64,000 nt of DNA from Notolepis coatsorum (taxonomy: Eukaryota > Chordata > Actinopteri > Aulopiformes > Paralepididae). Each line of letters opens with the position of its first letter. Position 1 is the stretch's first letter. The stretch spans positions 94,239,897 to 94,303,896 of the forward strand of contig OZ020599.1 in NCBI GenBank assembly GCA_963971535.1. Direction: 5' to 3'. The position numbers and the translations under genes were made by a program. The notes beneath the pieces were generated by a model that was not told where the DNA came from, did no database searches, and was given only the letters and a program-made list of their open reading frames with translations. Of this stretch, positions 11,916-25,000 are shown one piece after another.

Positions 11916-12196
11916 ACGCTGCTCCACAAGATTTAATTTAAGTGGCAATTGTTGACGTCTGAAGTCAAAGAACTTTCCAAGGACTCATAAGAACTCAAGA
12001 ACCTCTTCTCATGACAAGCGGCCAACGAGGTATTTTATTTCATTTGAGAAATGCACTTTGTTTCATGCGCACGCTAAGCGCCATTGTATTTAATTAGTTT
12101 CAAATGATGTAGCCTACTGTGTAATCTGCTGATGCATTTTGTACCGTGTTCATTCAGAATTACAGTTATCACGGTGTGAGAAGGAACGAGGAGGTG

Positions 12197-13154
12197 TGGA
12201 TTGTTTTACTTGTGCGACAGTGTATTCTCTAGTGTGAACAGATTGTTTTACTTGTGCGACAGTGTATTCTCTAGTGTGAACAGATTGTTTTACTTGTGCG
12301 ACAGTGTATTCTCTAGTGTGAACAGAATGTTTTACTTGTGCGACAGTGTATTCTCTAGTGTGAACAGAATGTTTTACTTGTACGACAGTGTATTCTCTAG
12401 TGTGAACAGAATGTTTTACTTGTACGACAGTGTATTCTCTAGTGTGAACAGAATGTTTTACTTGTGCGACAGTGTATTTTCTAGTGTGAACAGATTGTTT
12501 TACTTGTACGACAGTGTATTCTCTAGTGTGAACAGATTGTTTTACTTGTGCGACAGTGTATTCTCTAGTGTGAACAGATTGTTTTACTTGTACGACAGTG
12601 TATTCTCTAGTGTGAACAGATTGTTTTACTTGTGCGACAGTGTATTCTCTAGTGTGAACAGATTGTTTTACTTGTGCGACAGTGTATTTTCTAGTGTGAA
12701 CAGAATGTTTTACTTGTGCGACAGTGTATTCTCTAGTGTGAACAGATTGTTTTACTTGTGCGACAGTGTATTCTCTAGTGTGAACAGATTGTTTTACTTG
12801 TGCGACAGTGTATTCTCTAGTGTGAACAGATTGTTTTACTTGTGCGACAGTGTATTCTCTAGTGTGAACAGATTGTTTTACTTGTACAACAGTGTATTCT
12901 CTAGTGTGAACAGATTGTTTTACTTGTACAACAGTGTATTCTCTAGTGTGAACAGAATGTTTTACTTGTGCGACAGTGTATTCTCTAGTGTGAACAGATT
13001 GTTTTACTTGTACGACAGTGTATTCTCTAGTGTGAACAGATTGTTTTACTTGTGCGACAGTGTATTCTCTAGTGTGAACAGATTGTTTTACTTGTGCGAC
13101 AGTGTATTCTCTAGTGTGAACAGATTGTTTTACTTGTGCGACAGTGTATTCTCA
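12197..13154 (+). repeat. 42-bp minisatellite, about 23 units
   Basis: Unit: GATTGTTTTACTTGTGCGAC then AGTGTATTCTCTAGTGTGAA and CA. Sites vary as GATTG/GAATG and TGCGAC/TACGAC/TACAAC. Because 42 is a multiple of 3 and one frame lacks stops, a 338-codon frame is open with a 14-residue repeat; this is a by-product of the repeat. The array ends about 58 bp from the donor site of PEDS1 exon 5. Confidence 0.95.
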
Positions 13155-13211
13155 AGGAAATCCCCAAACCGCCACCCAAAAGAACACGGCACACTGCCTC
13201 CATTTGCAAAC

Positions 13212-13424
13212 CTGTAGTGATGCAGAAGTAGGTCTCGTGCGGGGAGACGTGGTGGACGCGGTGATGCTTGCGGGGAAGGATGATATGGCAGTTCTGGAGG
13301 AAGACCACCCAGCGAGGCAGGCCACAGTACGTGTGTGACCACTTGTGAATCTGGTTGGTGAGGGTGGCGAAGATGGATAGCGAAAACATATAGCAGTACC
13401 AGGGGTAGTTATGGTAAATCTCCA
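13212..13424 (-). CDS. peds1: PEDS1 exon 5
   Basis: 213 bp. Acceptor TTCTAATTGTAG, donor GTTTGC (a weak donor: the bases after GT are TTGC). Encodes residues 168-238, including [13 protein letters not shown] and [20 protein letters not shown]. Intron 4 between exons 4 and 5 is only 112 bp, in sharp contrast with the multi-kilobase introns around it. Confidence 0.96.
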
Positions 13425-16400
13425 CTACAATTAGAAAAGAGAGAGAGAAATTAATTTGATGTGAAAGTAAAGATTAGATTGCAACCTGTTGTTCACACAA
13501 GTAAGCACTGAATACAATCTGTTGTTGACGGCTTACCAGGAGAGCGGGTGAGGAAGTTGAAGGCCATGTTTGCTAGAGGGATGACGGTCAACATGCAATT
13601 GTCACCATTGGTCTCGATCAGGTCGTGGCGGGTGATGGCTGTGGGGTCGATGTGGTGCTCCCTAAATGGTCGGATGAAGGCCTGGGAGGGAGACAGTAGG
13701 AAGAAAGAATCCCATGGAACAACAGAATGACAAATAGCCTGAGCGTGAAGTTCCTTTTCATTAATGCAAACAATGCTGACTTCTATCCTTTGAGTGCTCT
13801 GGGTGGGGGAAGTAGAGTTAGGCATCTACACCTTGTGCTCTGCTCTCAGTCTTTTCTAGACTCATTTTATGTCTGCACTTTATGCATTGCTTTTATTTAG
13901 TCAGAAACCTGCTAATAGTCTTTTATAGATTTTAATGTCAAAAATCTATTATCAATAAGTGTGGAAAGGCTTTTCATATTGTCAGAAGTCTATTAGAATT
14001 TTCTAATAGATTTTAATTATTTATTATTATTATTATATATTTAAAATATTTTCAGGAGGTTTTAATGCCAATTCGCAAATGATGCACCAAAGCTATGGAA
14101 CACCCTACCTATGGACATTAGGGAGGCTAGATCACTAAATAATATTTTTTATTTCCTTTAATGCTAAAAACCTACCTCTTCACCTTAGCCTTTTAATATA
14201 CTTTGCTACCTGTGTTTAAACAGTATTCATGTGTCAGTTTTATGCACTGCACTATTTTACTCTGTCTATTCTATTTTTGAAAAAGAGATCATTGATCTCA
14301 AGTGACTACCTGCCTGGTAAAATAAAGGTAAAATAAAATAATTGTATGCTTTTATTACAGGTTTTAAACTATGTGGTATGAAACAGGAAGAAAGACTGTC
14401 TTTTTTAACTGCACTATTTTACTCCGTCTACTCTATTTTACTCTTTTTATCATTATGTGTTGTCAGATTTGTCCTAGTGAGGCAATGGGTCGAAACCCCC
14501 GGGCAGAAGGGTGAGAGTTTCGGGGTACCTAAACCCCACCCAAGCTTGCGGTAACATACTATACCAGCGACGGCTGGGGTATATCCCGTATTGACAGTGT
14601 GGGTTCCAGAACCTTTGCAATAAAAAGTGGGTTAAATGCCCTGATACTGTGGGTTAAAGCAAAATTCACTAAAGCACATTTTGATTTGTGACTACGGTCT
14701 TAAATGGGAATGTGGGTGGTTTCAGCTACAGATATATGCATCAGTGATAATCGAATCATAAGGAAAGAGGCCTATTGGGATGTTAGATCTCATCCTAGTG
14801 TGAATAAGTCTGCACTTTTTAGTACATTTTGTGCTCAGTTTATGCCAATTTTGTATGCCTGTCTTTTTTTTGCTGCTGTGAAGCACTTTGAGCTGTAATT
14901 CTTGTATGAACGGTGCTATATAAATAAAGATTATTATTATTATTAATAATAATTATCTGCCAATATTATTATATTATACGCAGAGAGGTATCTTTACGCA
15001 GAAAAGACGTAGAACTATAGTCAGTTTACCTTTCTGATAACTACATCACAGCATAACTCAGAAATGTTCAGACAAGCTTCATTTTTGGTTATTAGCGCTA
15101 CTCTGAATACACCCAATTCAACGGTATAAGCTTTTTCTTCCAAACTAACAAGGTCTCGATTTGGTCTAAATGTTTGCCCTCTTGGGAGAGGCAGCTCTGC
15201 GTGGGAGTGTGGTGGTTTACTGTAGGTGTCGGCTACAGAGGGAGAGTCAGGAGTGTGGTGGTTTACTGTCGGTGTCGGCTACAGAGGGAGAGTCAGGAGT
15301 GTGGTGGTTTACTGTAGGTGTCGGCTACAGAGGGAGAGTCAGGAGTGTGGTGGTTTACTGTAGGTGTCGGCTACAGAGGGAGAGTCAGGAGTGTGGTGGT
15401 TTACTGTAGGTGTCGGCTACAGAGGGAGAGTCAGGAGTGTGGTGGTTTACTGTACAGTAGGTGTCGGCTACAGAGGGAGAGTCAGGAGGAGTGTGGTGGT
15501 TTACTGTAGGTGTCGGCTACAGAGGGAGAGTCAGGAGTGTGGTGGTTTACTGTACAGTAGGCGTCGGCTACAGAGGGAGAGTCAGGAGGAGTGTGGTGGT
15601 TTACTGTAGGTGTCGGCTACAGAGGGAGAGTCAGGAGGAGTGTGGTGGTTTACTGTACAGTAGGTGTCGGCTACAGAGGGAGAGTCAGGAGGAGTGTGGT
15701 GGTTTACTGTAGGTGTCGGCTACAGAGGGAGAGTCAGGAGTGTGGTGGTTTACTGTAGGTGTCGGCTACAGAGGGAGAGTCAGGAGTGTGGTGGTTTACA
15801 GTACAGTAGGTGTCGGCTACAGAGGGAGAGTCAGGAGGAGTGTGGTGGTTTACTGTAGGTGTCGGCTACAGAGGGAGAGTCAGGAGGAGTGTGGTGGTTT
15901 ACTGTAGGTGTCGGCTACAGAGGGAGAGTCAGGAGTGTGGTGGTTTACTGTACAGTAGGTGTCGGCTACAGAGGGAGAGTCAGGGGTGACTCACTGGAGC
16001 AGTGGTAGGCAGGGGAGTGTTAATTAGCACAGATGCAGGTGATTAACCCTGTCCCTCCTATATCACACCATAAGACTGGGACTGGAGTGACACACACAGA
16101 CCAATAGGCAGAGAAAGAGAGTGCACATGGGCTCGCTGGCAGTATAGACAGCCATTTGGACATGTGTGTTGGTGTTTTAAAATTATCTTTATTATCATTT
16201 TTCACAGCTTTTTCTGGCCACGCAGGACCGACAGAGCAGAGAGGGAGAACGGGAGGAGAAGCAAGGAGGACATGCGGCAAATGGCCACCGGGACTGGGAA
16301 GCAAACCCGGGGCGACCGCTTCGCGACTCAGCGCGCTATATGGTGTGCTACTGGAGCACCCCGTTGGTGTTTTAAATTATTGAGTTTGAGTTCACCCAGT

Positions 16401-19029
16401 GGATGCTGTTCGTTTACCAGTACGTGCTCTGTATGAGTCTATTTACAGACCTAAATGTTCTGGCGACTCCCGAGAGAAAACTATCCACTGGAGAGCTCCC
16501 CCAAGAACTACATATCTTCAGGGTTTTCTTTCTGTTTGCATTCACACCGCCAATAGGAACGCTCATTCACACCGCCAATAGGAACGCTCATTCACACCGC
16601 CAATAGGAACGCTCATTCACACCGCCAATAGGAACGCTCATTCACACCACCAATAGGAACGCTCATTCACACCGCCAATAGGAACGTTCATTCACACCAC
16701 TAATAGGAACGTTCATTCACACCGCCAATAGGAACGCTCATTCACACCACCAATAGGAACGCTCATTCACACCACCAATAGGAATGCTCATTCACACCGC
16801 CAATAGGAACGCTCATTCACACAGCCAATAGGAGCGCTCATTCACACCGCCAATAGGAACGCTCATTCACACCACTAATAGGAACGCTCATTCACACCGC
16901 CAATAGGAACGCTCATTCACACCACCAATAGGAACGCTCATTCACACCACCAATAGGAATGCTCATTCACACCGCCAATAGGAACGCTCATTCACACCGC
17001 CAATAGGAACGCTCATTCACACCGCACCACTAATAGGAACGCTCATTCACACCGCACCGCCAATAGGAACGCTCATTCACACCACCAATAGGAGCGCTCA
17101 TTCACACCGCCAATAGGAACGCTCATTCACACCGCCAATAGGAGCGCTCATTCACACCGCCAATAGGAACGCTCATTCACACCGCCAATAGGAACGCTCA
17201 TTCACACCGCCAATAGGAACGCTCATTCACACCGCTAATAGGAACGCTCATTCACACCGCCAATAGGAGCACTCATTCACACCGCTAATAGGAACGCTCA
17301 TTCACACCACTAATAGGAACGCTCATTCACACCGCCAATAGGAGCGCTCATTCACACCACTAATAGGAACGCTCATTCACACCACTAATAGGAACGCTCA
17401 TTCACACCGCCAATAGGAACGCTCATTCACAGCACTAATAGGAACGCTCATTCACACCGCTAATAGGAACGCTCATTCACACCGCCAATAGGAACGCTCA
17501 TTCACACCGCCAATAGGAACGCTCATTCACACCGCCAATAGGAACGCTCATTCACACCGCCAATAGGAACGCTCATTCACACCGCCAATAGGAACGCTCA
17601 TTCACACCGCCAATAGGAACGCTGAAGTGATTTAAGCTGACCGTGCTTCTGCCTCCTCTCCCCGGAGACTGACTGACTGGGCTGGGCAGTGCGTGCATGG
17701 ATCACACTAGATCAGCGGTTCTCAAAATACGGGGTTGCGACCCAAACTGGGGTCGTGGGTAGGTGACAGTGGGGTCGAGCAAAAGTTTTAATATATATAT
17801 TTTTTATGCTCTGGCAACATATTTTGGCTAAATATGCCTCGTTTTATAAATGTGTATTGATAACATAGTGCTGTAATTAAATGTTCTAATAAATATGCAT
17901 GATCAAGTTCAACGTGTGCTTTTATTTTGATATTCCTTAATTCCACATTGAAATTACATGATACATTAAGTGTGGGGTCGCCAAAACGAATCGGAAATAA
18001 AATGGGGTTGTGGTATAAAAAAAGTTTGAGAACCCCTGCACTGGATTGATCAACTTACAACCAGGCGTTGATGATGAGATGGGCTAAAACGGCTAATGGT
18101 GAACTTCATTTAACCTACAAATGTGAGACGGCTCAATATTGATGTAACTGAGAGATTCACTGTTTTTCTTTTTTAATTATTCATTGGTATTTCAACTACA
18201 ATGCGAGGTTAACTCGGGACAGAAGACAAGTGCCGGCCTCTGCCTTTCCCCAGAGGAGGACAGTGGCTGGGTGTGTAGTGAGAAAGCTTGGCTGCGTTCC
18301 AGTTTGGCCAAATAGCGAACATTGGAGATAACGTTACTCCACCTATAAACACAACAACACTGCTCAACAACCTTCGGATACATTGCATTTGATACCGTTC
18401 CCACAACAATACTTTATTTTTTCAATACTTTATGAAGAGGCAGGCCTTCCAGCTCCAAGGCAATAGCTAAGAAATAAATAAAAGAAATAAAAAAAGCTTT
18501 GTTGATTTGTCAATCGATACTGGAGTGGGTTGTATTCATACCTTTCAATACCCATCCCCTTAGGGTTATGCTAGATCAATCTGTACCAGATTTCAGTACC
18601 TTTACATGTTTAGTATAAGAGTGTTATATGCTAGACAAGAGGGAGCCTTTTCCACAAATATATTACTGTCCCGTCTCTTTGGTCTTTGGAAAGACCAAAC
18701 GAGGTCAGAGGAGTTTGATCAGATTTACTGAGGATGGCCAGATCATTTTGATATTTAAACATAATACATGCTAATGCAATTTCATGCGATGTGCATTACA
18801 TTACAACAATAAATAACAAAATGTTCTAAATTAATAACAATGTTGAAATTGAGAAGTTTGGACTTTTTCCTGTAATAACCTTTTTTTTATTACAGAGAGA
18901 GTTAAGTACCGAAAAAAGGTACCGTTGGGTACCGATACCAAATTCCAGTAACTCGTACAGGAACCGGTATCGGTTCAAATGTGAACGGTATCCAACCCTA
19001 GTAGTAATAGTGTTTGTACTGGATGTGTA

Positions 19030-19074
<45 letters not shown>

Positions 19075-22000
19075 GTGTGTGTGTGTGTGTGTGTGTCCCT
19101 CCTTCCCCTACAGCCAGTCCCCCAGGGGGGCCCATTGCTGTAAATAAGAATGTCTTCTTAAGGGTCAAAGTCAGAGAGTGGTATGCATCTTGTTCCAGCG
19201 GTGTACTGATAAATGTTTGACTGGAATGTCACCAGGCCTCTACCTTTCCAAAGATTGGAAGATCCACTGATCCCCATGTGTCGGCCCCCCAGTGGATCAG
19301 GCCAGAGCCAAAGTCTGCCGTGAGTATCCCTGCCACTGCAAGAAAGAAAGAAAGAGAAAATAACTTAAGTGTACAAAACTGCTCGAGAAGCACTCTTCTA
19401 GATGCTCAGGAATTCAAATTCCTAATTTGTGATAATAAAAAAAGTTATAATAATAATAATCACCTGTGTATACTGTATACTTTACTTACTCATAGTATAT
19501 ATTTAGATTCTAGTGTTTATTGTAACCATATGTATCGTAATGTATAATATAACTACCGTAATTTTCGGACTATAAGCCGCGCCTTTTTTCTCATTTTTCA
19601 ACCCTGCAGTTTATACAACAGTGCGGCTAATCTATGGATTTTTACAGCTAACGGCCACTAGGGGACCTCCTAAATCTATGGATTTGACAGGTTACAGTGC
19701 ACCACCTTTAACTCTATGGGCTCTATGGCCGGTCAGACAGACATTACGAGAGCGAGACAGTTTGTGCAAAGGAAGGAAAGCAGCCGTCAAGAGCACAAAC
19801 TCAACTCCAGCTGTAACTCCTGGGGGCACAACGAAACATCTGCAGCCACTCGGCATCAGTGTCAACCGTGCGTTCAAAGTGGCACTACACTACGCAATCA
19901 GTGGGAGGCGTGGACGACTAGCGGCGATAAATCATTCACCAAAACTGGTCGCATGCGAAAAGCAACTTTCACTCAAGTTTGCGAGTGGATCCTGACAGCG
20001 TGGAGGAGTGTCAAAACCATAGATATATATAGAACACTAGATAGCTTAAGGCGGAGTCACCAGCGTCGCTGAACCACCGCCATCTTGCCCCAGTCAGCCT
20101 TTCTGTTACGTTCTATGGTAGCTGTTGGAGGGTGAGTGATCTGCACAGACAAAAATACTCATAACTCGCTGAAATATTGACGGATTTACAAACGGTTTGG
20201 TTTATTACAAGCATTATTAACGTGGCGGTTTGTAAAAAAACAACAAAAAAATCAACAAAATTATAAGTATGCAGTATCATAACTACATCTTTGATGTTTA
20301 TAGCAAACCAACCCGGCGTTTGAAAATCGGTAAAGAATTGAGCAATCTATGGTTATTTAAATAGTACATGCACCATAGACATTAATGTTATCAGTAGCTG
20401 AGCTGCCTGGGGCAAGATGGCCGCCCTACGACGTCGCTCTCCATTGGCCGGCAGCACGGGTAAGCTATCTAGTGTTCTATATATATATCTATGGTCAAAA
20501 CATCCACGATCACCAACGGGCACTTCCACAAACAGCCATCTCTTTCCCGACAATCCCCTCTGTGCACGAACCCTTACATAATGGTAATTAAACATTAAAA
20601 CACCTGCGGCTTATAGTCCAGTGCGGCTTATATATGTACACATCATTCAATTTAGCTGCTGCGGTTTATATTCAGGTGCGCCTTATAGTCCGAAAATTAC
20701 GGTATTGTCATGTATAATCTGCACCTTTGATCACACTACCTACTTGCTCATATACATATATTCAGAGTTTACACTGCCTATTTTAACTTTTCTACTGTAC
20801 TATAATTTTATTGCCTCTATTTATGTCTTCTACTATTACCCTGCCGATACATGTACCTCCCCTCCCCCATGCTGCTAGGATGCCTGAATTTCCCCAAGGG
20901 GATCAATAAAGGAATATCTTATCTTAGAACTAACCAGACAGTTGATGATACTATAATATAAATCAACACAGTATACTAATAATGTCCCGATTTGGTCAAA
21001 TTGATTGCCCTTATTGGAATCACCTCATTGCTGGATTGGAGCTCTGTACCTTAATCACACTCTCTCTGGTGATAACATCATGGAATGTTTTGCAACACAC
21101 TTTAAAACTCAATTCATTAGCATCTATTGGTCATTATAAATCTTTAATAGCCTCACCACAGTCTGCAGTTGTTTTTAATTATTTTAAATGTTTGTTTAAT
21201 TGATAGACTGTTTCTATATTGTTTTCTTTTTTTTGTATTTATTATGTTTTGTGTTTCTCTAGTCTACATCATTGTAAATGAGGGCTTGCTCTCAATGATC
21301 ATTTGAGATTAACCCTTTCACTACCGAAGGGTTAACCCTTTCACTGCGACAATACAGAAGGTTAACCCTTTCACTGCCACACGACAAAGGGTTAACCGTT
21401 TCACTACCACACTACAGAAGGTTAACCCTTTCACTACCACACTACAGACTGTTAACCGTCTGTAGTGTGGTAGTGAAAGGGTTAAACTTCTGTAGTATGG
21501 TAGTGAAAGGGTTAAATAAAGTTTGAATGAATATGAACCTATTCTACACGTTCAAATGACTGGTTGGTTCTTAGGGTTCCTCCAGTTTGCTCTGAACTAG
21601 GAAAAACAGCTTTTTCCTTTTTGAAGCTTCCAACATCTGGAATGCCCTCCGACTGACTCTGAAGCTGAAGGTTCTTCCTTCTTATGCTGCATTTAAAAGT
21701 ATGATCTCCGACCACTGTATCTGTCTTAGCAGATTTTTTATTCTTATTTATTGTGCCTATATGTATGAAATTGCTGATAAACTTGTTTTGTAAGCTCGCC
21801 GTCGCTGTAAATTAGGGTAACCCCAGTGTTTTACGAGTTGAAATAAAGATTTAAAATTAAACTTGTAAAAGAAATTATAATATTAAATAATAGACCAGGG
21901 CCTCATTTCGCAAAGGCATCTGAAGGATGATCATGAAGTCAAGTTCAAGTTCAAGTTCTTTAATAGTTGTCATACAGAAGTACAGAATACTTTCATACAA

Positions 22001-25000
22001 AATGCTTCTTACTGTTACGCTCCAGAGACTGTGCTAGACAAGATAGTATCAAATAACATAATAACATAATATAGCATGAATTTAGAAGAAGAAAATGAGG
22101 TCAGTGTTCGGTATAGACATATGTACAATGTTCTGAGTTACCATATAATATACAATACACAATACTATGCAGTGTACTAATGTACAGTACTATCTAGTGC
22201 AAAGCAGAAATGGGATGAGGTACAATTTTAGGTACAATTTACAGTAAGGTGTACGAGTTGTAGTGCAATCCTTCATCCATAAATATAAAGTGTGGGGAGT
22301 GGGTGCTACAGTGTGTTTGTTTAAAGTGGGTGTGTGCTATAAGTGTGTGGAGTGGGTGCTACAGTGTGTTTGTTTAAAGTGAGTGTGTGCGTGTGGATGT
22401 GTGTGCTATGTGCGTTTGGTGGTTGTTGTTGTGTAGTGTTCATTCATTGTTCGTTTAGCAGCCTGATGGCCTGGGGATAGAAGCTTCTTCTGAGTCTTTC
22501 TGTGCTCGCCTTGAGACTCCTGTATCGCTTGCCATCTTACAAAGCACAGGGTGTTTCCGAAAAGCATGAAGATAGTAGATTAACAAGTGCTTCCTACCAC
22601 TCGTAGAAAACATCCTGCATCTTAAGGAACTGAAAGCACCCATCCCTGTCACAGTGGTGAGGTATATCTTCATCATTCACACACTCTGTGAATAAATGTG
22701 GAAGTTGATGCAACTGGAGTGTCTTCAGGTATAGAGGAGAAATAACGTTTTAAAAATATCATTTAATAAAGGTTGTTGCAAAGCTGGTAGCCATGTGCTA
22801 CAAACCGCCTCGTTCTCTTGCTCTCAGAGCACGGACTTAGATGTATTTGGACATTGTGTATTTGGAGCTTTCGACAGCTGGCGTGCACGGAGTGAAGGAG
22901 GCAACAATTACAATGTGGAATAATCTGATGGTACAGTTGAAATCCACTGTAAATTGAGATAAGATGATGGTGGTGGCTTGGACCTCAGGGGGGATTCTCA
23001 TTATGATTTCTCTATGTAATATTTATTGTACGTTTTCTTTCCTTTTCTAGAAAATGAATATTGTTTTTGTAAGCGTTTATTGCAATAAATACAATAAAGA
23101 AAGAATTTATGTGGAGACAACCATGAAAATGGGAATAAAACACAAGATTGGTGACGTTGAGGATTAGTGCAACTTGAGTGGTGATCAAAAGAAGGGCATA
23201 TAATATTTCAAATTTGTACAGTCCCTTAGCCGATTCACGTCCTGCAAATGATGTCTCTGTCCTCCTAGTCTCCCCTCCTCCTATAGTCCTGTACTGTGAG
23301 CTGCCCTCGTGAACAGCGATGTTAGGCAGGGTTAGGAGTAATGACTGCACAGCACTTTGATGTGTGTGGGCCACCGCCGGACTTGTTTGCGCACCTGAGG
23401 AGCAATTTCCATCTCAAGCGCACTCCACAATATACTCCCCGGCGAGCGCGCTTCATTTGGAGCCGAGGACAGACAGGTACTATCCGTCCCCTAGGAAACG
23501 ACACTGAACCGGGGGACCCGCTCATCGCCTCGTGACGCGCGGCTGAGTCGGCGGACACGAACGCATCTCGCAGGGGGCACCTTGTTGCCATGAGATGTAC
23601 CGTTAATTACGGAAGGGTATTGCTGCCACACCAGAAACGGAAAAGAATTATCAGTATCACGTTATAACTAGTGCTGTCAGGCGATTAAAAAAATTAATCT
23701 AATTAATTACAGGATTTGTAATTAATTAATCTAATTAATCGCATTTTAATCGCATAACTATTTTATGCCTGATATTCTATATTCTATAATCATATTTCAA
23801 ATTGCATGTGTCCGGATGGCAGAATTCAGTACTGTATCTACAAAACCTTCTGTTTAATCATCTTCCATCTATTAATTTGCTTAGATTTTTCAGGTCTGGT
23901 CAATTTGAGCATAGTGTTATTCACAGTCAAAGATAACAATTCTTTTTATTGATATTCTCATTTGGTTCATTACAATTTACTCAAGCCTACAGTAGTAACA
24001 GACACAGTATTTCTGACACTGGGAATACATTCCCTGAGATCCATAGATGTCCCTAGAATCCGATACCAAGAACATGCAAATGGACCATATAAAAAAAAGT
24101 CTGTAATGTGTATTCTACGTACTTATGGAATGAATGAGATAAAAAAAAAATTATAAAAAAAATAAAAATATAAACTTTTTTTTGTAATTAATTTTGAGTT
24201 AATTTTCATAACGCGATAATTTGCTGTGTAATTAATTAATCTAATTAACGCGATACACTGACAGCCCTAGTTATAACGTGAAACATTTATTGCTATAGCG
24301 ATGTTTTTCATGTTATAACAATATATTTTCACGTTATTACGACATAAACTTAGCACATTATAGCAAGAAACTTTTCTTGTTATAACAATAAGTTATCACG
24401 TTAAAACATAAAACGTTTCACATTATAAGGTGACAAATTGTATATTGTTATAACAAGAAAAGTTTCTTGTTATAATGTGATAAGTTTGTATGTCATAATA
24501 ACGTGAAAATATATAGTTATAACGTGAAAAACAATCTTGTTATAACAATAAACATGTCACGTTATATAACGTGATACTGATCTTTTTGTCTGTTTCTGGT
24601 GTGGCAGCAATACGCTTCCGTAGTTAATACTGTACCACCTGATAACTTTTTATAAATGTGTTCACTTTCTCCGCCTCGAGCGGCAGGCGGATCAATCAAA
24701 ATAACACATTAACAACATTACACACGTGATGATTCCAATCATCTGATCGACTTCACACTTGGCGGGGGGCATGTTTCTGAGAACCCAAGACAGTGCAGCG
24801 TGTCGAGTTCGAGGTTGATTGGACGAGTGGTGCGGCAAGCAGCCATACTGGGGGGCCAAGCAATCGGCCTTTCTGAACGGGCACGTTTTGAAAGGGCCAC
24901 TGCACTAGTATGCTATAATATTAGATTAGGGACGACAGTGGCTCAGGAGGTAGAGCAGTCCTCTGGTAATTTGGAGGTTCCCGGTTCGATTCCCACTCCT

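Noticed and set aside
12201-13217. 338-codon open frame with a 14-residue repeat
   Set aside because: It follows from a 42-bp minisatellite whose length is a multiple of three with one stop-free frame; it ends inside PEDS1 exon 5 antisense sequence.
15170-15907. Series of 60-80-codon frames ([11 protein letters not shown] repeats)
   Set aside because: By-product of the 46-bp minisatellite; indels shift the frame repeatedly.
16550-17622. Regular short repeats resembling a CRISPR array
   Set aside because: The repeats abut with no unique spacers, and the sequence is from an animal genome.
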